Positions 19,401 to 29,330 are shown, counted from the first letter of the stretch. The stretch: DNA of 64,000 bases from an uncultured Tidjanibacter sp. (GCA_947852905.1 CANTVF010000006.1:1-64000); one strand, 5' to 3'. Notes: generated by a model not told the origin, from the letters alone. Numbers and translations are program-made.

Positions 19401-20120
19401 TTTCATGAAAGAATCGTCCACATGTATCTCCTCCAATACGGTGGTGAACGTCGTGTGACGGCAATGGTCGCTCCAATACGTATCGAGTATGCGCAGTTCC
19501 GTCTCCCACGGATCACGTCCCTCGCGCCTGAAATAATTCACCACCTCGCGCAGATCGTCGGCATTCATCGCAAAGCCGTTGGCCTTGCAATAAGGCTCCA
19601 GTTCGGCCTCCGTCATATTCGTGAACCCTTCCAACACCTTCACGGGCGTCACCTGCGCACTCTCGGTGTTACCGAGTACGGAAAGATTCTTCTCGCGGGA
19701 CTCTACGCCGTTTATGTAATATTTACGGATACGCGCCATATCGGCTTCCGTCAAGTCGTCATCGAATATCAACAACTTACCGCTGCGGATGCTTATCTCC
19801 GCGGACGGCTCTATCAGTTTCACGCAATCCACCGCCGAGCTGGCCCTCTGGTCGAACTGTCCGGGCAAGTACTCCACGGCCAGATAACGTTTCCCTTCGA
19901 GGTCGCATTCGTCCGTAACAGTATCGGTCACTATCTCCCCGAAAACCCCGTAACGGCTCTTTTCGAGCAATTCGGGCGTAAATCCGAACAGGTCGTACAC
20001 ATTCAAAAGCCTGAGGTTGCCCAGCGACAATCCGAGGTTGCCGTTCAGCTCCTGCATAAGGCTCGCCGCCTCGACGCGGAATTCCGGTTTCTTCTCTACG
20101 AAAATGCGGTAATCTTTCAT
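16413..20120 (-). CDS. purL: Phosphoribosylformylglycinamidine synthase, single-chain
   Basis: 1235 residues, the large fused form (PurS-like N-terminus, FGAM synthase, glutaminase). It converts FGAR plus glutamine to FGAM. The N-terminal PurS-like region is about 1-150. The synthase body holds WSDHCRHTTF, FKNETHNHPTEIEPFGGAST and SKEHNAQSLELCSSEVQKGN. The glutaminase domain (about 970-1235) starts at AYLPSFPGTNCDYDTAKAF, with a probable triad of Cys1074 (ILGICNGFQAL), His1204 and Glu1206 (MGHTER). It is preceded by purK and purE, spaced 44 and 214 bp. Confidence 0.97.
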   Translation of the reverse strand: MKDYRIFVEKKPEFRVEAASLMQELNGNLGLSLGNLRLLNVYDLFGFTPELLEKSRYGVFGEIVTDTVTDECDLEGKRYLAVEYLPGQFDQRASSAVDCVKLIEPSAEISIRSGKLLIFDDDLTEADMARIRKYYINGVESREKNLSVLGNTESAQVTPVKVLEGFTNMTEAELEPYCKANGFAMNADDLREVVNYFRREGRDPWETELRILDTYWSDHCRHTTFTTVLEEIHVDDSFMKSEMEESLDLYYRMREELGRGDKAVCLMDMATIGARYLKKKGLLDDQEVSEENNACSIFVDVDVDGKTEKWLLQFKNETHNHPTEIEPFGGASTCLGGAIRDPLSGRAYVYQAMRVTGAGDIYRPVSQTMEGKLPQRIISTKAAAGYSSYGNQIGLATTHVREIYHPDYVAKRLEVGAVVGAVKADNVRRESPTEGDVVLLLGGRTGRDGVGGATGSSKEHNAQSLELCSSEVQKGNAPEERKLQRLFRRPEVTRLIKKSNDFGAGGVSVAIGELTDGLDIYLDRVPVKYSGLNSTELAISESQERMAVVIESRDREEFERYCESENVEVTHVADVTGSHRMRMYHRGELVVDLAREFIDSAGAKHYASATVNAVEERDPFARSVAGAGLGERMKANMADDNVLSQKGLIEMFDSTIGRSTVLMPYGGRTQTTETQVSVQKLPTDGYTDTASIMAFGYDPYLTKWSPYHGAAYAVVEAVGKVVAAGARYDRMRFSYQEYFERMTHDPHSWGKPMAALLGALKMQAELGLPSIGGKDSMSGTFKDINVPPTLIAFGVTTVDAGRVISPEFKEAGNRIYLIKHTPRKNYMPDTDALKHNWALVSGEIESGNAVSGWAVGFGGVAEAVTKMAFGNRIGADIEVDEKTLFGCGYGSIVVESRGEIDDPAAVLLGRTTGDAMVRVNGTAVPLDELLESNTGKFATIYPDKGTTRPEVMTSSPQPASYTYPGEAKEHPIAYLPSFPGTNCDYDTAKAFRRAGAEVTTSVFCNLTAEDVFRSIDEMRRKISECDIFVLSGGFSSGDEPDGSGKFIVSVLNNSQITEEIHKLLDRGGLILGICNGFQALVKSGLLPYGRLGMVREDSPTLFRNDVNRHISQAVTTRVASVRSPWLSGFHVGDLHTIAVSHGEGKFVVNAAMAAELFEAGQVAFQYADADGHPTGEAPYNPNGSYYGIEGIVSRDGQILGKMGHTERYEENLYRNISGDKMQDIFGNAVRYFRKQ

Positions 20121-20164
20121 CTGTATATCGTGAATTTTCTGTTTTCAAATCATCCGACCGGCCG

Positions 20165-21292
20165 TCATTTCACGAACCTGTCGCGCCACAAGCGGTCGTA
20201 TTCCGCCATATCCATGCCCACATAGGTGATATGCCCCATCTTGCGCTTGGGCTTGCTCACACTCTTGCCGTAAATATGAACGTACGTTCCCGGCTCCGGA
20301 CGCGAAGAACGGCTGTCCGTACCGCCGCCCGTTTCGACTGCGATGCGTTCCGCTTCGGCAAGGTCTTCGCCGAGAATATTCTTCATTACTGTCGGAGCCA
20401 CCAGATGCGGCTCGTGCAGCTCTTCTCCGGTAAGATAGCGACACAATTCGCGGAACTGGTTGGTATCGCACCCCTCTATGGTATAATGACCGCTGTTGTG
20501 CGGACGCGGCGCCATTTCATTGAAATATATCTCGTCGCCGCGCACGAAATACTCTATCGCGAGTATGCCCGTATAACCGCAGCGGCGCATGAACTCTTCG
20601 CTGCTGCGTACCATTTCGTTCCTCACGGCATCGCTCATCCGTGGTGCCGGCACTATGCTGAGGTCGAGTATGCCGTCGCGATGTATATTCTGCCCGACGG
20701 GGAAATGTATTATGCGTTCGCCGTCGCAGACCATCACTATACTGGCTTCGTAGTCGAACGGCACGAACTGTTCGAGTATAGCGGGCGTCTGCCAATAAGG
20801 TTGCGTCTTGGCTATATCCTCTTCTCCGCGCAGTACCACCTGCCCGTGCCCGTCGTACCCCAGCGTACGCGTCTTGAATACGCACGGATAGCCGACCTCC
20901 GCTATTCCTCGCCTGAGCGACTCTTCGCCGAGAACGTCGGCAAAACGCGGCACTCTCAGACCGTTGGCAGCGGCATTACGCTTCTCGCGCACACGATCCT
21001 GCGAATCGTAAAGCGGCCGGTATCCCTGCGGTATATTGTATTTTTCCGTAAGCGGTATTATGACCTCGCCGGGCACGTTCTCGAACTCATAAGTCACCAC
21101 ATCGCTCCGACGGCACAACTCCTCCAACGCCGTAGCATCGTCGAACGCCGCCACGATATGTTCGTCACACACCCTGAACGCCGGTGCATCGGCCGACGGA
21201 TCGAGACATATGCTGCGATGTCCGAGCACCGCGGCCTGTTCCGCTATCATCAGTCCCAACTGGCCGCCGCCTATTATTCCTATAGTTTTCAC
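20165..21292 (-). CDS. purK: N5-carboxyaminoimidazole ribonucleotide synthase
   Basis: 375 residues, an ATP-grasp enzyme carboxylating AIR with bicarbonate. Motifs are IGIIGGGQLGLMIAEQAA (N-terminal Rossmann loop), VFKTRTLGYDGHGQVV, EQFVPFDYEASIVMV and EMAPRPHNSGHYTIEG (metal and substrate site), with a C-terminal YGK-type end. It forms the PurK/PurE pair with the gene 214 bp upstream. Confidence 0.96.
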   Translation of the reverse strand: MKTIGIIGGGQLGLMIAEQAAVLGHRSICLDPSADAPAFRVCDEHIVAAFDDATALEELCRRSDVVTYEFENVPGEVIIPLTEKYNIPQGYRPLYDSQDRVREKRNAAANGLRVPRFADVLGEESLRRGIAEVGYPCVFKTRTLGYDGHGQVVLRGEEDIAKTQPYWQTPAILEQFVPFDYEASIVMVCDGERIIHFPVGQNIHRDGILDLSIVPAPRMSDAVRNEMVRSSEEFMRRCGYTGILAIEYFVRGDEIYFNEMAPRPHNSGHYTIEGCDTNQFRELCRYLTGEELHEPHLVAPTVMKNILGEDLAEAERIAVETGGGTDSRSSRPEPGTYVHIYGKSVSKPKRKMGHITYVGMDMAEYDRLWRDRFVK

Positions 21293-21506
21293 TTCTGCGA
21301 AATATATCTTTCCTTTTCATCGTCCGCGCGACCGCGTCGTACGACGTAAATCTTTTTTCGTTTCAACCCAACCGCAGCGACATACTCCTTGACCGTATAC
21401 CGTCGCTTCTCTTTCTCTCTGCCGCCGCGATCGAACACCATTCCGTCCGCCGCTCATGCAATACCGTCGAAACCGACCGCACGACACGGACAAATGCGAT
21501 GCACGA

Positions 21507-21983
21507 TTACTTAAGTTCGCTCATCAACACAGTCTCCGTCTGGCGGCGGCGGAAGTCGTCCAACCTCGCTGCCAGCTCGCCGTCCTGCAATGACAATATG
21601 CTCACGGCTATCAGGGCGGCATTCTTCGCACCGTCTATCGCCACCGTAGCGACAGGCACGCCGGCGGGCATCTGCACTATCGAAAGCAACGAATCCAATC
21701 CGCTGAGTGCGCGAGACTTTACAGGCACGCCGACAACGGGCAGCGGCGTCATCGACGCCACCATGCCGGGCAGATGGGCCGCCCCTCCGGCTCCGGCTAT
21801 TATAACGTTTATGCCGCGCGACTTGGCAGTCTTGGCATATTCGACGAGCAGATCGGGCGTGCGGTGCGCACTGACCACCTTCTTTTCGTACTCCACCCCG
21901 AACTGTTCGAGCACCTCCGCAGCGCCGGACATAACATCCCAGTCGCTGACAGACCCCATTATAATACCGACTTTTGCACTCAT
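21507..21983 (-). CDS. purE: N5-CAIR mutase
   Basis: 158 residues, class I PurE length. It shifts the carboxylate from N5-CAIR to CAIR. Motifs are [14 protein letters not shown] (phosphate site SxSDxxxM), [16 protein letters not shown] (catalytic His) and [18 protein letters not shown]. It is the first gene of the purine run. The nearest promoter-like pair lies about 375 bp upstream, implying a long leader. Confidence 0.96.
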   Translation of the reverse strand: MSAKVGIIMGSVSDWDVMSGAAEVLEQFGVEYEKKVVSAHRTPDLLVEYAKTAKSRGINVIIAGAGGAAHLPGMVASMTPLPVVGVPVKSRALSGLDSLLSIVQMPAGVPVATVAIDGAKNAALIAVSILSLQDGELAARLDDFRRRQTETVLMSELK

Positions 21984-22361
21984 ACGGTTTTATATTTTCA
22001 AATTCAAAAACTACGTTTCATCCTGTCTCGTCCGATAATGATGCCGACGGACAACAGCTTAATAAACCGGACATCAAAATGCCGCCCCTGCCGGCAACTC
22101 TAATGACAAACCGCTACAACACGACTGTCATAGCGGCTTCTATATCTCCCGACGGACACGGCACTGCCCCATTATCCCTACATTCGGCTCCGCCCGCTCC
22201 GTTTCCGCCCCGGCACGACGATCCGCGAAAGATCCCAGACCCGGACGAACGTGGTCTACTCCACGATTTAAGGCTGTAACAGAGGCGATTACCGACATAA
22301 TACGATACCGGAACATTGTACGGCCGTCCCCACGGCACGAAACATCTCTTTTTTAAAGTTG

Positions 22362-22393
22362 TAAAGGTAATGCATTTCACGATAAATAACAAC
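22362..22393 (-). promoter_or_regulatory. Candidate promoter of the purE-K-L run
   Basis: On the minus strand, GTTG (22393-22390), 20 bp, TACCTTTA (22369-22362), one mismatch in each box. The leader would be about 375 nt, long enough for regulatory RNA, though I recognise no known purine riboswitch core in it. Confidence 0.35.
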
Positions 22394-23352
22394 CCGCATC
22401 GCCATTTTTGCATAAATTAATCCCTACCTAAATCATGGATACCACCCCAAAAAACTCTTTCCACCCGGCGGAGAAAATACTCCGGCCTCTTCTGCCGGAA
22501 GGCAAAGAGCGCAGGACGTGACTCAACGACACTATCCCATACGTACCGACCAGCACCGGACATCATTGCCGTCTGCGCCAAACTAACCAAATGCAGACTG
22601 CCGTATATTAAAATGCGAGCAATCATCTGACAATAACACACGGTTTGTGCCGAGAAGCCGCCGCACCGACGCAACTCGTTTCGGAAACAAAAGATTGTCA
22701 CCGTTGTCGTGAATCGCATACAGATCGATATCTCACCACTTGAAATACGCCGTTCAGCCCAATATCCGTATAAACTTCATCCCGCCGCACCCCATGCGTA
22801 GCCTGCCAAGTCGCCCCGGCAACATACCGTACCGACAGGCTGTCTATAATTAATTAAATTGCATAACTCTCCGCGGCCTCAATCATTGGGCGCACAAAAC
22901 CGTTTCGTGCGGCATGCATCATCTGACAATAACGATTTTTTATCACCGCTTCAACGTACCGGTATAAACGCGGGATATGCACAGTCCCCCTCTCCCGATG
23001 CATTTTCTCCGATGCCGCCATACCGTATCGACCACCCCCATTATATCCCGCAATCTCGACGACACTCGAAAACATTTCAGCTTGCCTTTCGAGGCATTCT
23101 GTCGCATTAAAAACCTAACGGACGTCCAATGCCGAACACTGTTCCCGTGCGACGCAACATAAGCGGCTTAACAGCGACGGATACTCCGCAATCACCTACC
23201 GCAACGTAGTCCGTACTTCGCCACACGACAAATCATCTCGGCACATATTCCAATCCTGAGAAAACTCCCTATCGCATTACCGCCACTGCTCACGGCACAC
23301 GCCGCCGATCATGCCACGACGGACTGAACGCAGTACAGTATCTGTACGCACA
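22394..23352. other. Intergenic, no gene seen
   Basis: Nearly 1 kb with only short frames of random-looking composition on both strands (100 codons or fewer, no signal peptides or domains). No repeat or RNA gene was recognised. Confidence 0.4.
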
Positions 23353-23388
23353 TAAAAAAGGGGATGCGTTAATTAACACAACCCCTTT
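23353..23388 (-). terminator. Terminator of the LRR lipoprotein gene
   Basis: On the minus strand AAAGGGG (23388-23382) pairs with CCCCTTT (23363-23357), followed by TTTATG. The 18-nt loop contains the palindrome GTTAATTAAC. It is 131 bp beyond the stop codon. Confidence 0.7.
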
Positions 23389-23518
23389 AAGGCGAATAAG
23401 ATGCAAGACTGTGATTGTTGGGTCGACAGACATTTACGGAAAGTAAATGACTTAGCCAGAATCACAAGCCGATTGCCCGTTATCACAAACCATCAAATAT
23501 TGCAGTGATTACGATGCA

Positions 23519-25831
23519 TCAACGCGTAACCTTAACACCGTCGTCTACATGCAGATAATCGTCCTCTATGAACTTATTGTTCGTCAAATCGAGTTCCGTT
23601 ATACCGTTATTCTGGCACGACAGGCGTTCGAGCATCGTGCAGTCCGACACGTCGAGCTTGGTGATCGCATTGTTTTGGCAATAAAGTTCTTCGAGCATTT
23701 CGTCACCGGCCACATTCAGTTCCGTCAGCTTGTTATCGCTACAGTTCAGGAATGTCAGCGTGCCCAATCCGCTCGCATCGAGCGCCGTCAAAGCGCACTC
23801 GAAACACCAGACATCCTTCAACAATGCACAACCGGATATGTTCAGTTCTTCGAGCGTGGACACCTGCCTCAACTCCAGCCTTTCCAGAACGGCGCTGCCG
23901 GACAGGTCGAGTTTCCGCAGCTTGGTACGATCGGCACAGAAAGTTTTCAGACTCGGAGTTTTGCCGAGCGTCATCTCTTCCAAATCATAAGCGAGCCCCG
24001 CGTCGAAATCTTCGAGTTTGTCGGCATACGGCATCTGAATACTGCGTAAGGAAGTCTCCCGGCATGACAGATCGACTATTTCGCGACACGCGCTCAGATC
24101 GAGAGAGGTAATCGGATTGTCAAAACAAACCAATTCCTTCAGAGACGGAACCGCACTCAGGTCGAGCGATTCGATTTCGTTGTCGCCTATATAGAGCGAC
24201 TCCAAAGCCGGGGTATCGCTCAGATCGAGAGCGGACAGTTTGTTATGCGGCGCGTTAATGTCGGTCAGCGTTTTGCAACCGCGCACATCGAGCGTCAACA
24301 GCTTGTTTTCATAACAGTCCACCCAACTCAGTTCCGCACAACCGGACAGGTCGAGCGAGGTGATTTTGTTCTTGCTGCAATCGAGTATCTTCAGTCCCGG
24401 ACAAGACGAAACGTCGAGCGACGTCAACGAATTGGTATGACACCGCAGATACTGCAACGACGTGTTTCCGCTAAGATCGAGCGAAGTGAGCGAATTTTCC
24501 GAACAATCCAGTATGGTCAGATTGGTAAAATACTCTATCCCCTGCAAAGAGGCGATATTATGACCTTTCAGATCGGACTCCTCGAACTTGGAACGCATGC
24601 GCGCCTCCCTGACCGACACCTTTCCGTCACCGTCCTCGTCGCACAATTCCACGAGCCGCGCACGGAAATTCTCGTCAGGAATGTCGAAAAACTCGTTCTT
24701 CTCGTAAGTGCTGAAATAATCGTGTAAACTGTAGAACGTCTCGGTATATTCCTCTCCGGCCATATTCACCTTGCTCACTACGGCATAAATGCGGAATATA
24801 TACGAAGTTTCGGGGGTCAGTCCGGAGATTTGCGCCGTGCACATACCATCTTCGCCGGCCTCGTAGACCAATTTGTCGCTCTCAATGGTAGGCTCGTCCG
24901 GATCGGCCGCCCAACATATGCCGCCTTCGACGAGCCTCATACCCGACTGTTCAGGTATTTCTATGGAATAAGTCACTGTAGCGACCACATCCTGCGCCTT
25001 TTTATCGGCCACATAAAACACGGGGGTCACCACCTCGCCAGCAGATACGCTCAGTTCATCGGACGAGTAGAACACACGACCGTCTTCGGCCTCGACATAA
25101 GCCCTTATGTGATACGTCTCGCCTTCCGTCAATTCCGACAGGAGTACCCTGCGGAGCGATGTACCTTCGCCGGGACGATCTTCGCCCCCCTCTTCAGGCC
25201 TGTCCTCATCGTCTGTGTCGGGAGTCGCTTCCTCGTCCGCACTATCATCGTAATCCGATACTACACCGGCAGTCATGACTCCGGCACTCATTTCGCCCTC
25301 GGTAACTGGCTCGCCTTCCTTGAAAGCATCCTCCACGGTAGGATTCTGTTCCGTAGACCAGCAAACACCGGAAGATTTCACCTCCGGACCGCTTACATTG
25401 TACTCCACCAAGACAGAATTCTCCTGCTCGCCGATTACGCTCAACGCATACACTTTCGGACGTTCCTTGTCCGTCGTAAAACTCGTCTGGGTACCGTAAT
25501 AATAATACCCGTCGCCGTCCTGCGACACACAACTGCGCACGTAATAAGTCGTAGAAGGCTGCAAACCGTCTATAATGAATATTTCGGACGTTCCCGTAAC
25601 GCACCTGTCCTCAACGGTAGGCTCAGACGATTCGGATACGCAGACCATGCCGTAAGCCTCGTCACAGTCGCACGTATAGCTGAAACCGACGCGTGCCGAC
25701 GTATCGGTAACTTCATAAACCGCAATCTCGTCTATCTCAGGTGCCGGACATTTTTCCGTCTTCCCTAACTCGCCGATATTCTCGCATGACAAAAGCGACA
25801 GCGTGGCGAAAAACAATAAAATCTTTTTCAT
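23519..25831 (-). CDS. Surface lipoprotein with FN3-like, EF-hand and leucine-rich repeats
   Basis: 770 residues. The signal peptide ends LLFFATLSLLSC (lipobox). Residues ~35-380 hold several Ig/FN3-like segments (ITGTSEIF..LQPSTTYYVRS pattern; YHIRAYVEAEDG; ETSYIFRIYAVV), with an acidic low-complexity stretch (SDYDDSADEEATPDTDDEDR) between. Near residue 395 there is an EF-hand/dockerin-like loop, DEDGDGKVSVREA. The C-terminal half is about 15 leucine-rich repeats of ~21 residues of the SLDLSGNTSLQYL type (internalin/BspA-like). LRR lipoproteins of this kind mediate binding to host or other bacteria in known cases; the ligand here is unknown. No T9SS C-terminal domain is visible. Confidence 0.85.
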   Translation of the reverse strand: MKKILLFFATLSLLSCENIGELGKTEKCPAPEIDEIAVYEVTDTSARVGFSYTCDCDEAYGMVCVSESSEPTVEDRCVTGTSEIFIIDGLQPSTTYYVRSCVSQDGDGYYYYGTQTSFTTDKERPKVYALSVIGEQENSVLVEYNVSGPEVKSSGVCWSTEQNPTVEDAFKEGEPVTEGEMSAGVMTAGVVSDYDDSADEEATPDTDDEDRPEEGGEDRPGEGTSLRRVLLSELTEGETYHIRAYVEAEDGRVFYSSDELSVSAGEVVTPVFYVADKKAQDVVATVTYSIEIPEQSGMRLVEGGICWAADPDEPTIESDKLVYEAGEDGMCTAQISGLTPETSYIFRIYAVVSKVNMAGEEYTETFYSLHDYFSTYEKNEFFDIPDENFRARLVELCDEDGDGKVSVREARMRSKFEESDLKGHNIASLQGIEYFTNLTILDCSENSLTSLDLSGNTSLQYLRCHTNSLTSLDVSSCPGLKILDCSKNKITSLDLSGCAELSWVDCYENKLLTLDVRGCKTLTDINAPHNKLSALDLSDTPALESLYIGDNEIESLDLSAVPSLKELVCFDNPITSLDLSACREIVDLSCRETSLRSIQMPYADKLEDFDAGLAYDLEEMTLGKTPSLKTFCADRTKLRKLDLSGSAVLERLELRQVSTLEELNISGCALLKDVWCFECALTALDASGLGTLTFLNCSDNKLTELNVAGDEMLEELYCQNNAITKLDVSDCTMLERLSCQNNGITELDLTNNKFIEDDYLHVDDGVKVTR

Positions 25832-25944
25832 ACTATCAAATATCTAATGTCAATCCTTTCCCGATCAGCCGGTCAAATCACTACCGTCTGACAAGCAACC
25901 TTTCGTCTTCATTGTCGTCAGAGCATAAACGAGACCGTCTGTGC

Positions 25945-25952
25945 AAAGATAA
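25945..25952 (-). promoter_or_regulatory. -7 element upstream of the LRR lipoprotein gene
   Basis: TATCTTTG on the minus strand, 113 bp before the ATG. No good -33 TTTG lies at the proper distance, so this is only a candidate. Confidence 0.35.
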
Positions 25953-26177
25953 TCACTTTATCAAGGCGGCGTACATGGCAAGCCTCCAGAACACCCCATA
26001 ATGTCATTTCAACAATATTTTCCTGTTCCGGAACAGCCGTATACCGTCGGTCTGCCCCCCAAACCTACAGTTCAGATATTCCGGCTCGCTCCGATACGGT
26101 TTAACAATCTCAGCCAACAGCAGAACTCCCCGCCGCGCATGACGGCATCATATGACAAAACAGGTTGCTACGGCGAC

Positions 26178-26215
26178 AAAAAAACGTACCGCCGTTCCTC
26201 ACGGACAGCGGTACG
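26178..26215 (-). terminator. Terminator of the BACON lipoprotein gene
   Basis: 8-bp stem CGTACCGC/GCGGTACG (26185-26192 with 26208-26215), with TTTTTTTGTCG following on the minus strand. It is 56 bp after the stop of the 26272-27786 gene. Confidence 0.88.
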
Positions 26216-26271
26216 CACCTAATCAACCTAATACCAAACCTTACATGAAAAGTTATATGGAGGAACAAGTT

Positions 26272-27786
26272 CTATTCCTGCGGCATGGGAACGCCCTGCG
26301 GCGTTATATCAAGCGGCCCTTCGCGACGACCGGAAAGCGAGAATCCGAAATCGTCCTCGAAATCGAACATCAACACATAACCATCGCCACTGCGTTCGAC
26401 GATGAGCGTACCCGCCTTAATGGGGGCCTTTGCCACCACTACGTCGTTCTCTATCTTGTAATACCACGAGCCAAAACATTGTTCCGGATTCCACGGAGCG
26501 GTATAACCGGCGGTAATCGTATTCTCCTCCTCAAGCCCCATACCTCCCGTATCCGGGTCTATAACGGTAACGGTATATGTAGCCGCCGGCAATTCATACT
26601 CCGATGCGTCGTTAAAGACTATCTTCTCGCTGAACAGCGTGAATTCTATATATTCTCCGGTACCGACATAAGGAGGCCACTTAGTTTCGTCATACACTAT
26701 GTTGTCATCCCACATCCGGAACTGCCACTCGGTAGCTCTGTCTTCATAATCGTTCAACGGCATCATTACTACTCTTGCATTCTTCGTTACCGGAGATAAA
26801 TCCACATCGTCGGTCAAATCGCTGACATGATCCTGAACGGCATTCTGCACGATTCTTACCCTAATGACCTCCAGCTCTTCCGTATCCGGAATCACCTCGA
26901 TATATCCGACCCGTTCTGTTTCTCCGGTATTTGGCGAACAGGTTATCGCCAAATACGCATATGTCTCTACATTGCTGTCATCTATCTGTATCCATTCGGC
27001 CGTTCCGCCATCCTCGCCTACAACACGCCATGTCCAATCGCAATTCTCGGCAGTCACATACAACGTAGCCTCGCCTTGCAACAACTCACCGGTAGGCCTG
27101 AACACGAATTCGTCGTAATTGACCTCGATAGTCGGCTTGCCCTTTCCGGCTTTCTGATAAACAACGAGCTCCACGGGTTCTACCGACTTTTCGCTCGGAG
27201 TGACCGTCACCGTTCCTATTCTCTCCTCGGTGTCGGTATTGTCCGTCACGGACACACTGAAACCGTCGTCCGTTTCGCTGACTGTCACCCATGCGTCATC
27301 TGCCGTCGCCTTCCATGTCATACCCTCGCCTTCGACGGTAACAGTCACGTCCTGCGCCTCACTGCCGGCAGCCTCGAAATCGAGACGTTTGGCGGAGAGC
27401 GTCAACGAATACGCCTCCGGAGACTCATTTCCCGCCTGCGTAACAGTTATTTCCTTGTTGCGCACGCTTTCATCGCCGGAAACGACTATAGCAACAGATC
27501 CGACACGCTCCTCTGCCGCCGGATTGTCAGCCACGCTGACCACCACCTTGTCGTCGCCCTCCTTGACGGCGGTAAGCCAATCCTGCGCAATCTGCGGCAC
27601 TTCTACGTTCCATTCCACGCCTACGGCGGTTACAACAGCCTCCTGCGACTGGGCCGAAACAGCTGCGAACGTCATCACGGCAGGCTCGACCTTTACGGAC
27701 TTCTGCGGCGTTTCGGTACCGTTATCGGTACACGATACGGCTATGAAGGCCGACAGTGTCAGCCACATCAATATTCTGGTTTTCAT
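26272..27786 (-). CDS. Lipoprotein with three BACON-type domains
   Basis: 504 residues. The signal peptide ends TLSAFIAVSC. Three beta-rich BACON/Ig-like repeats follow: about 30-120 (ending NKEITVTQAG), 125-213 (WVTVSETDDGFSVSV, ending LVVYQKAG) and 217-315 (ERVGYIEVIP, ending VRIVQNA). The last ~190 residues are a separate beta-rich domain I do not recognise. BACON domains are common in Bacteroidota surface lipoproteins, often beside glycan- or mucin-binding modules. No enzyme motif was seen. It shares orientation with the gene upstream (45 bp gap) and is probably co-transcribed with it. Confidence 0.85.
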   Translation of the reverse strand: MKTRILMWLTLSAFIAVSCTDNGTETPQKSVKVEPAVMTFAAVSAQSQEAVVTAVGVEWNVEVPQIAQDWLTAVKEGDDKVVVSVADNPAAEERVGSVAIVVSGDESVRNKEITVTQAGNESPEAYSLTLSAKRLDFEAAGSEAQDVTVTVEGEGMTWKATADDAWVTVSETDDGFSVSVTDNTDTEERIGTVTVTPSEKSVEPVELVVYQKAGKGKPTIEVNYDEFVFRPTGELLQGEATLYVTAENCDWTWRVVGEDGGTAEWIQIDDSNVETYAYLAITCSPNTGETERVGYIEVIPDTEELEVIRVRIVQNAVQDHVSDLTDDVDLSPVTKNARVVMMPLNDYEDRATEWQFRMWDDNIVYDETKWPPYVGTGEYIEFTLFSEKIVFNDASEYELPAATYTVTVIDPDTGGMGLEEENTITAGYTAPWNPEQCFGSWYYKIENDVVVAKAPIKAGTLIVERSGDGYVLMFDFEDDFGFSLSGRREGPLDITPQGVPMPQE

Positions 27787-27831
27787 AACTTCGGATTTTT
27801 TTCGTGAAACTTATTACCTTACCGCCCGATG

Positions 27832-29272
27832 CTATTCCAGCGACGGAGCTATTATGAACGGCATGAAGTCGAGTCCCAACGGGGGAGCCTCATAACCGAA
27901 CGTACCGAGAATTACATCCCGGTCGGGATTGATATAGTTTATATATCCCGCAGGAATATTGATGCCGAAATTGTCCAACACCCATTCTTCGGTCGATCCG
28001 AGACCTGTCTTGGCATTGAGATCGTAGACGACTCCGTCCGTTACGCCCAAATTGCCTATACCTATGAAAGCTATGCCGTCGTCGGTCACATGAATCCCGG
28101 TCGACGTTCCGTAGTCATCGACTATTACGGTAGTTTCCGTCTCCGTATTGTAAAACGCCGCACAATTAAGATCGTAGTCTCCTGCAATCCAACGTCCCGA
28201 ATGGCTCACATTGGTCAATGTCATATTCATACTCTTCATGCCGTGGAACACTTTTTCCTCGACCATACCTTCTCCGGTATCCATGATCTGCGTCTCCAAT
28301 TCATACACGTCTTTACCAACGATTTGCGGTTCGGCATCGAAATCCGTCCAATAGACCATACCGTAATCGTTAGTATCCCATATCGAGCCATATACCACCG
28401 ATCCGTCGGCCGAAATGCCGCGTGCCAAGACTCCGATGCTAAGCTCCTCTCCGTAAGAATTCTTAGAGGGCGAAGGCAATACTCTCGGCACGCCGTTCTC
28501 CCAAATCACGCCATAATACATCCGCGTTTCGATCTCCTGCGCATATCCGACCCAGTATCTGCCGTCGGCCGAAGTTCCCTGTACCGTAGCCATATGCATA
28601 CCAGCCGGAGCCTCTACTGTAGAATAGTTGCCGCTCATATCGAACGCGATAGTACTATACTCTTCTGTCTCCTGTATGAACAGCACACCCTGATCGCTGA
28701 CTGCGAAGGGCTGATACAGCCAAAGTTCGGTAGCCGGGAATCTGCCGTAGGTAAACTTCTCGTCGGTGTACATGTCTATGATGATAGGATAATAAGTTTC
28801 GACCTCAGGATCACCTTCGTAAGCAAACTCCATACCGCCGAAATAGCGGCCGCTGGGCGACATGACTCCCCAACCTTCATAGATACCGAACATCTGTCTG
28901 TAACGCGGGAAACCGGCATTGTCCGCCAACTGGGACACTCGGACGCTCTGATAGGCGTCGCCGGCATAAATGGAGACCGTAGCCATACGCTCGGCCCCGG
29001 AATCGTTATCCGAAACGGTCAGAATAAGAGTGCGACCGTCTTCGCTGCGGACGGCTTCGAGCCACGAAGCGTCCGTTTCAGCCTGCCAGTCGGCAGGCGA
29101 TGTTTCCACCTTTATCTCAAAAGGTGCGTTTCCCGAACCGTAGAAAGAACAGGAAGCGTAATCGAGTCTGATGTAATGGGTCTCTTCCTCGACCGAATTA
29201 CACGAAAATAGGAGAATAGAAGCAATTAAGTACCCCCCCCCGCAACATTTTTAACATCGGGTTCATTTTCAT
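27832..29272 (-). CDS. BACON/HAF-repeat surface lipoprotein, out of frame at a G9 tract
   Basis: The main frame (to about 29234) carries a lipobox (LIASILLFSC), then one BACON-like domain and a domain with repeated GTSADGRYWVGYA, GISADGSVVYGSI and HSGRWIAGDYD motifs (HAF/extracellular propeller type). The start codon and first part of the signal peptide (MKMNPMLKMLRGG, ATG at 29272) are in another frame. They join through a run of nine G on the coding strand (29233-29241). With nine G the reading stops after ~24 codons; with eight G it gives a full signal peptide and ~480 residues. It is either phase-variable, or an assembly error or pseudogene. It is first gene after a good promoter. Confidence 0.75.
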
Positions 29273-29330
29273 AAAACTACTAATTAGGTTAACAATACGA
29301 GTTGAAAACTTTCGTTCCAACCCTCATTTA

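Noticed and set aside
16938-20225. A 1095-codon open frame on the + strand opposite purL, and similar long + frames opposite other pur and pyr genes
   Set aside because: They mirror real genes on the other strand, have no domains and show the Arg/His/Tyr-rich composition of antisense frames produced by codon bias.
22114-22719. Two minus-strand frames of about 100 codons upstream of purE
   Set aside because: No domain, signal or consistent composition; one starts upstream of the candidate promoter.
23354-23460. A possible tRNA or small RNA gene after the LRR lipoprotein
   Set aside because: No cloverleaf or other recognisable fold; only the terminator hairpin is convincing.
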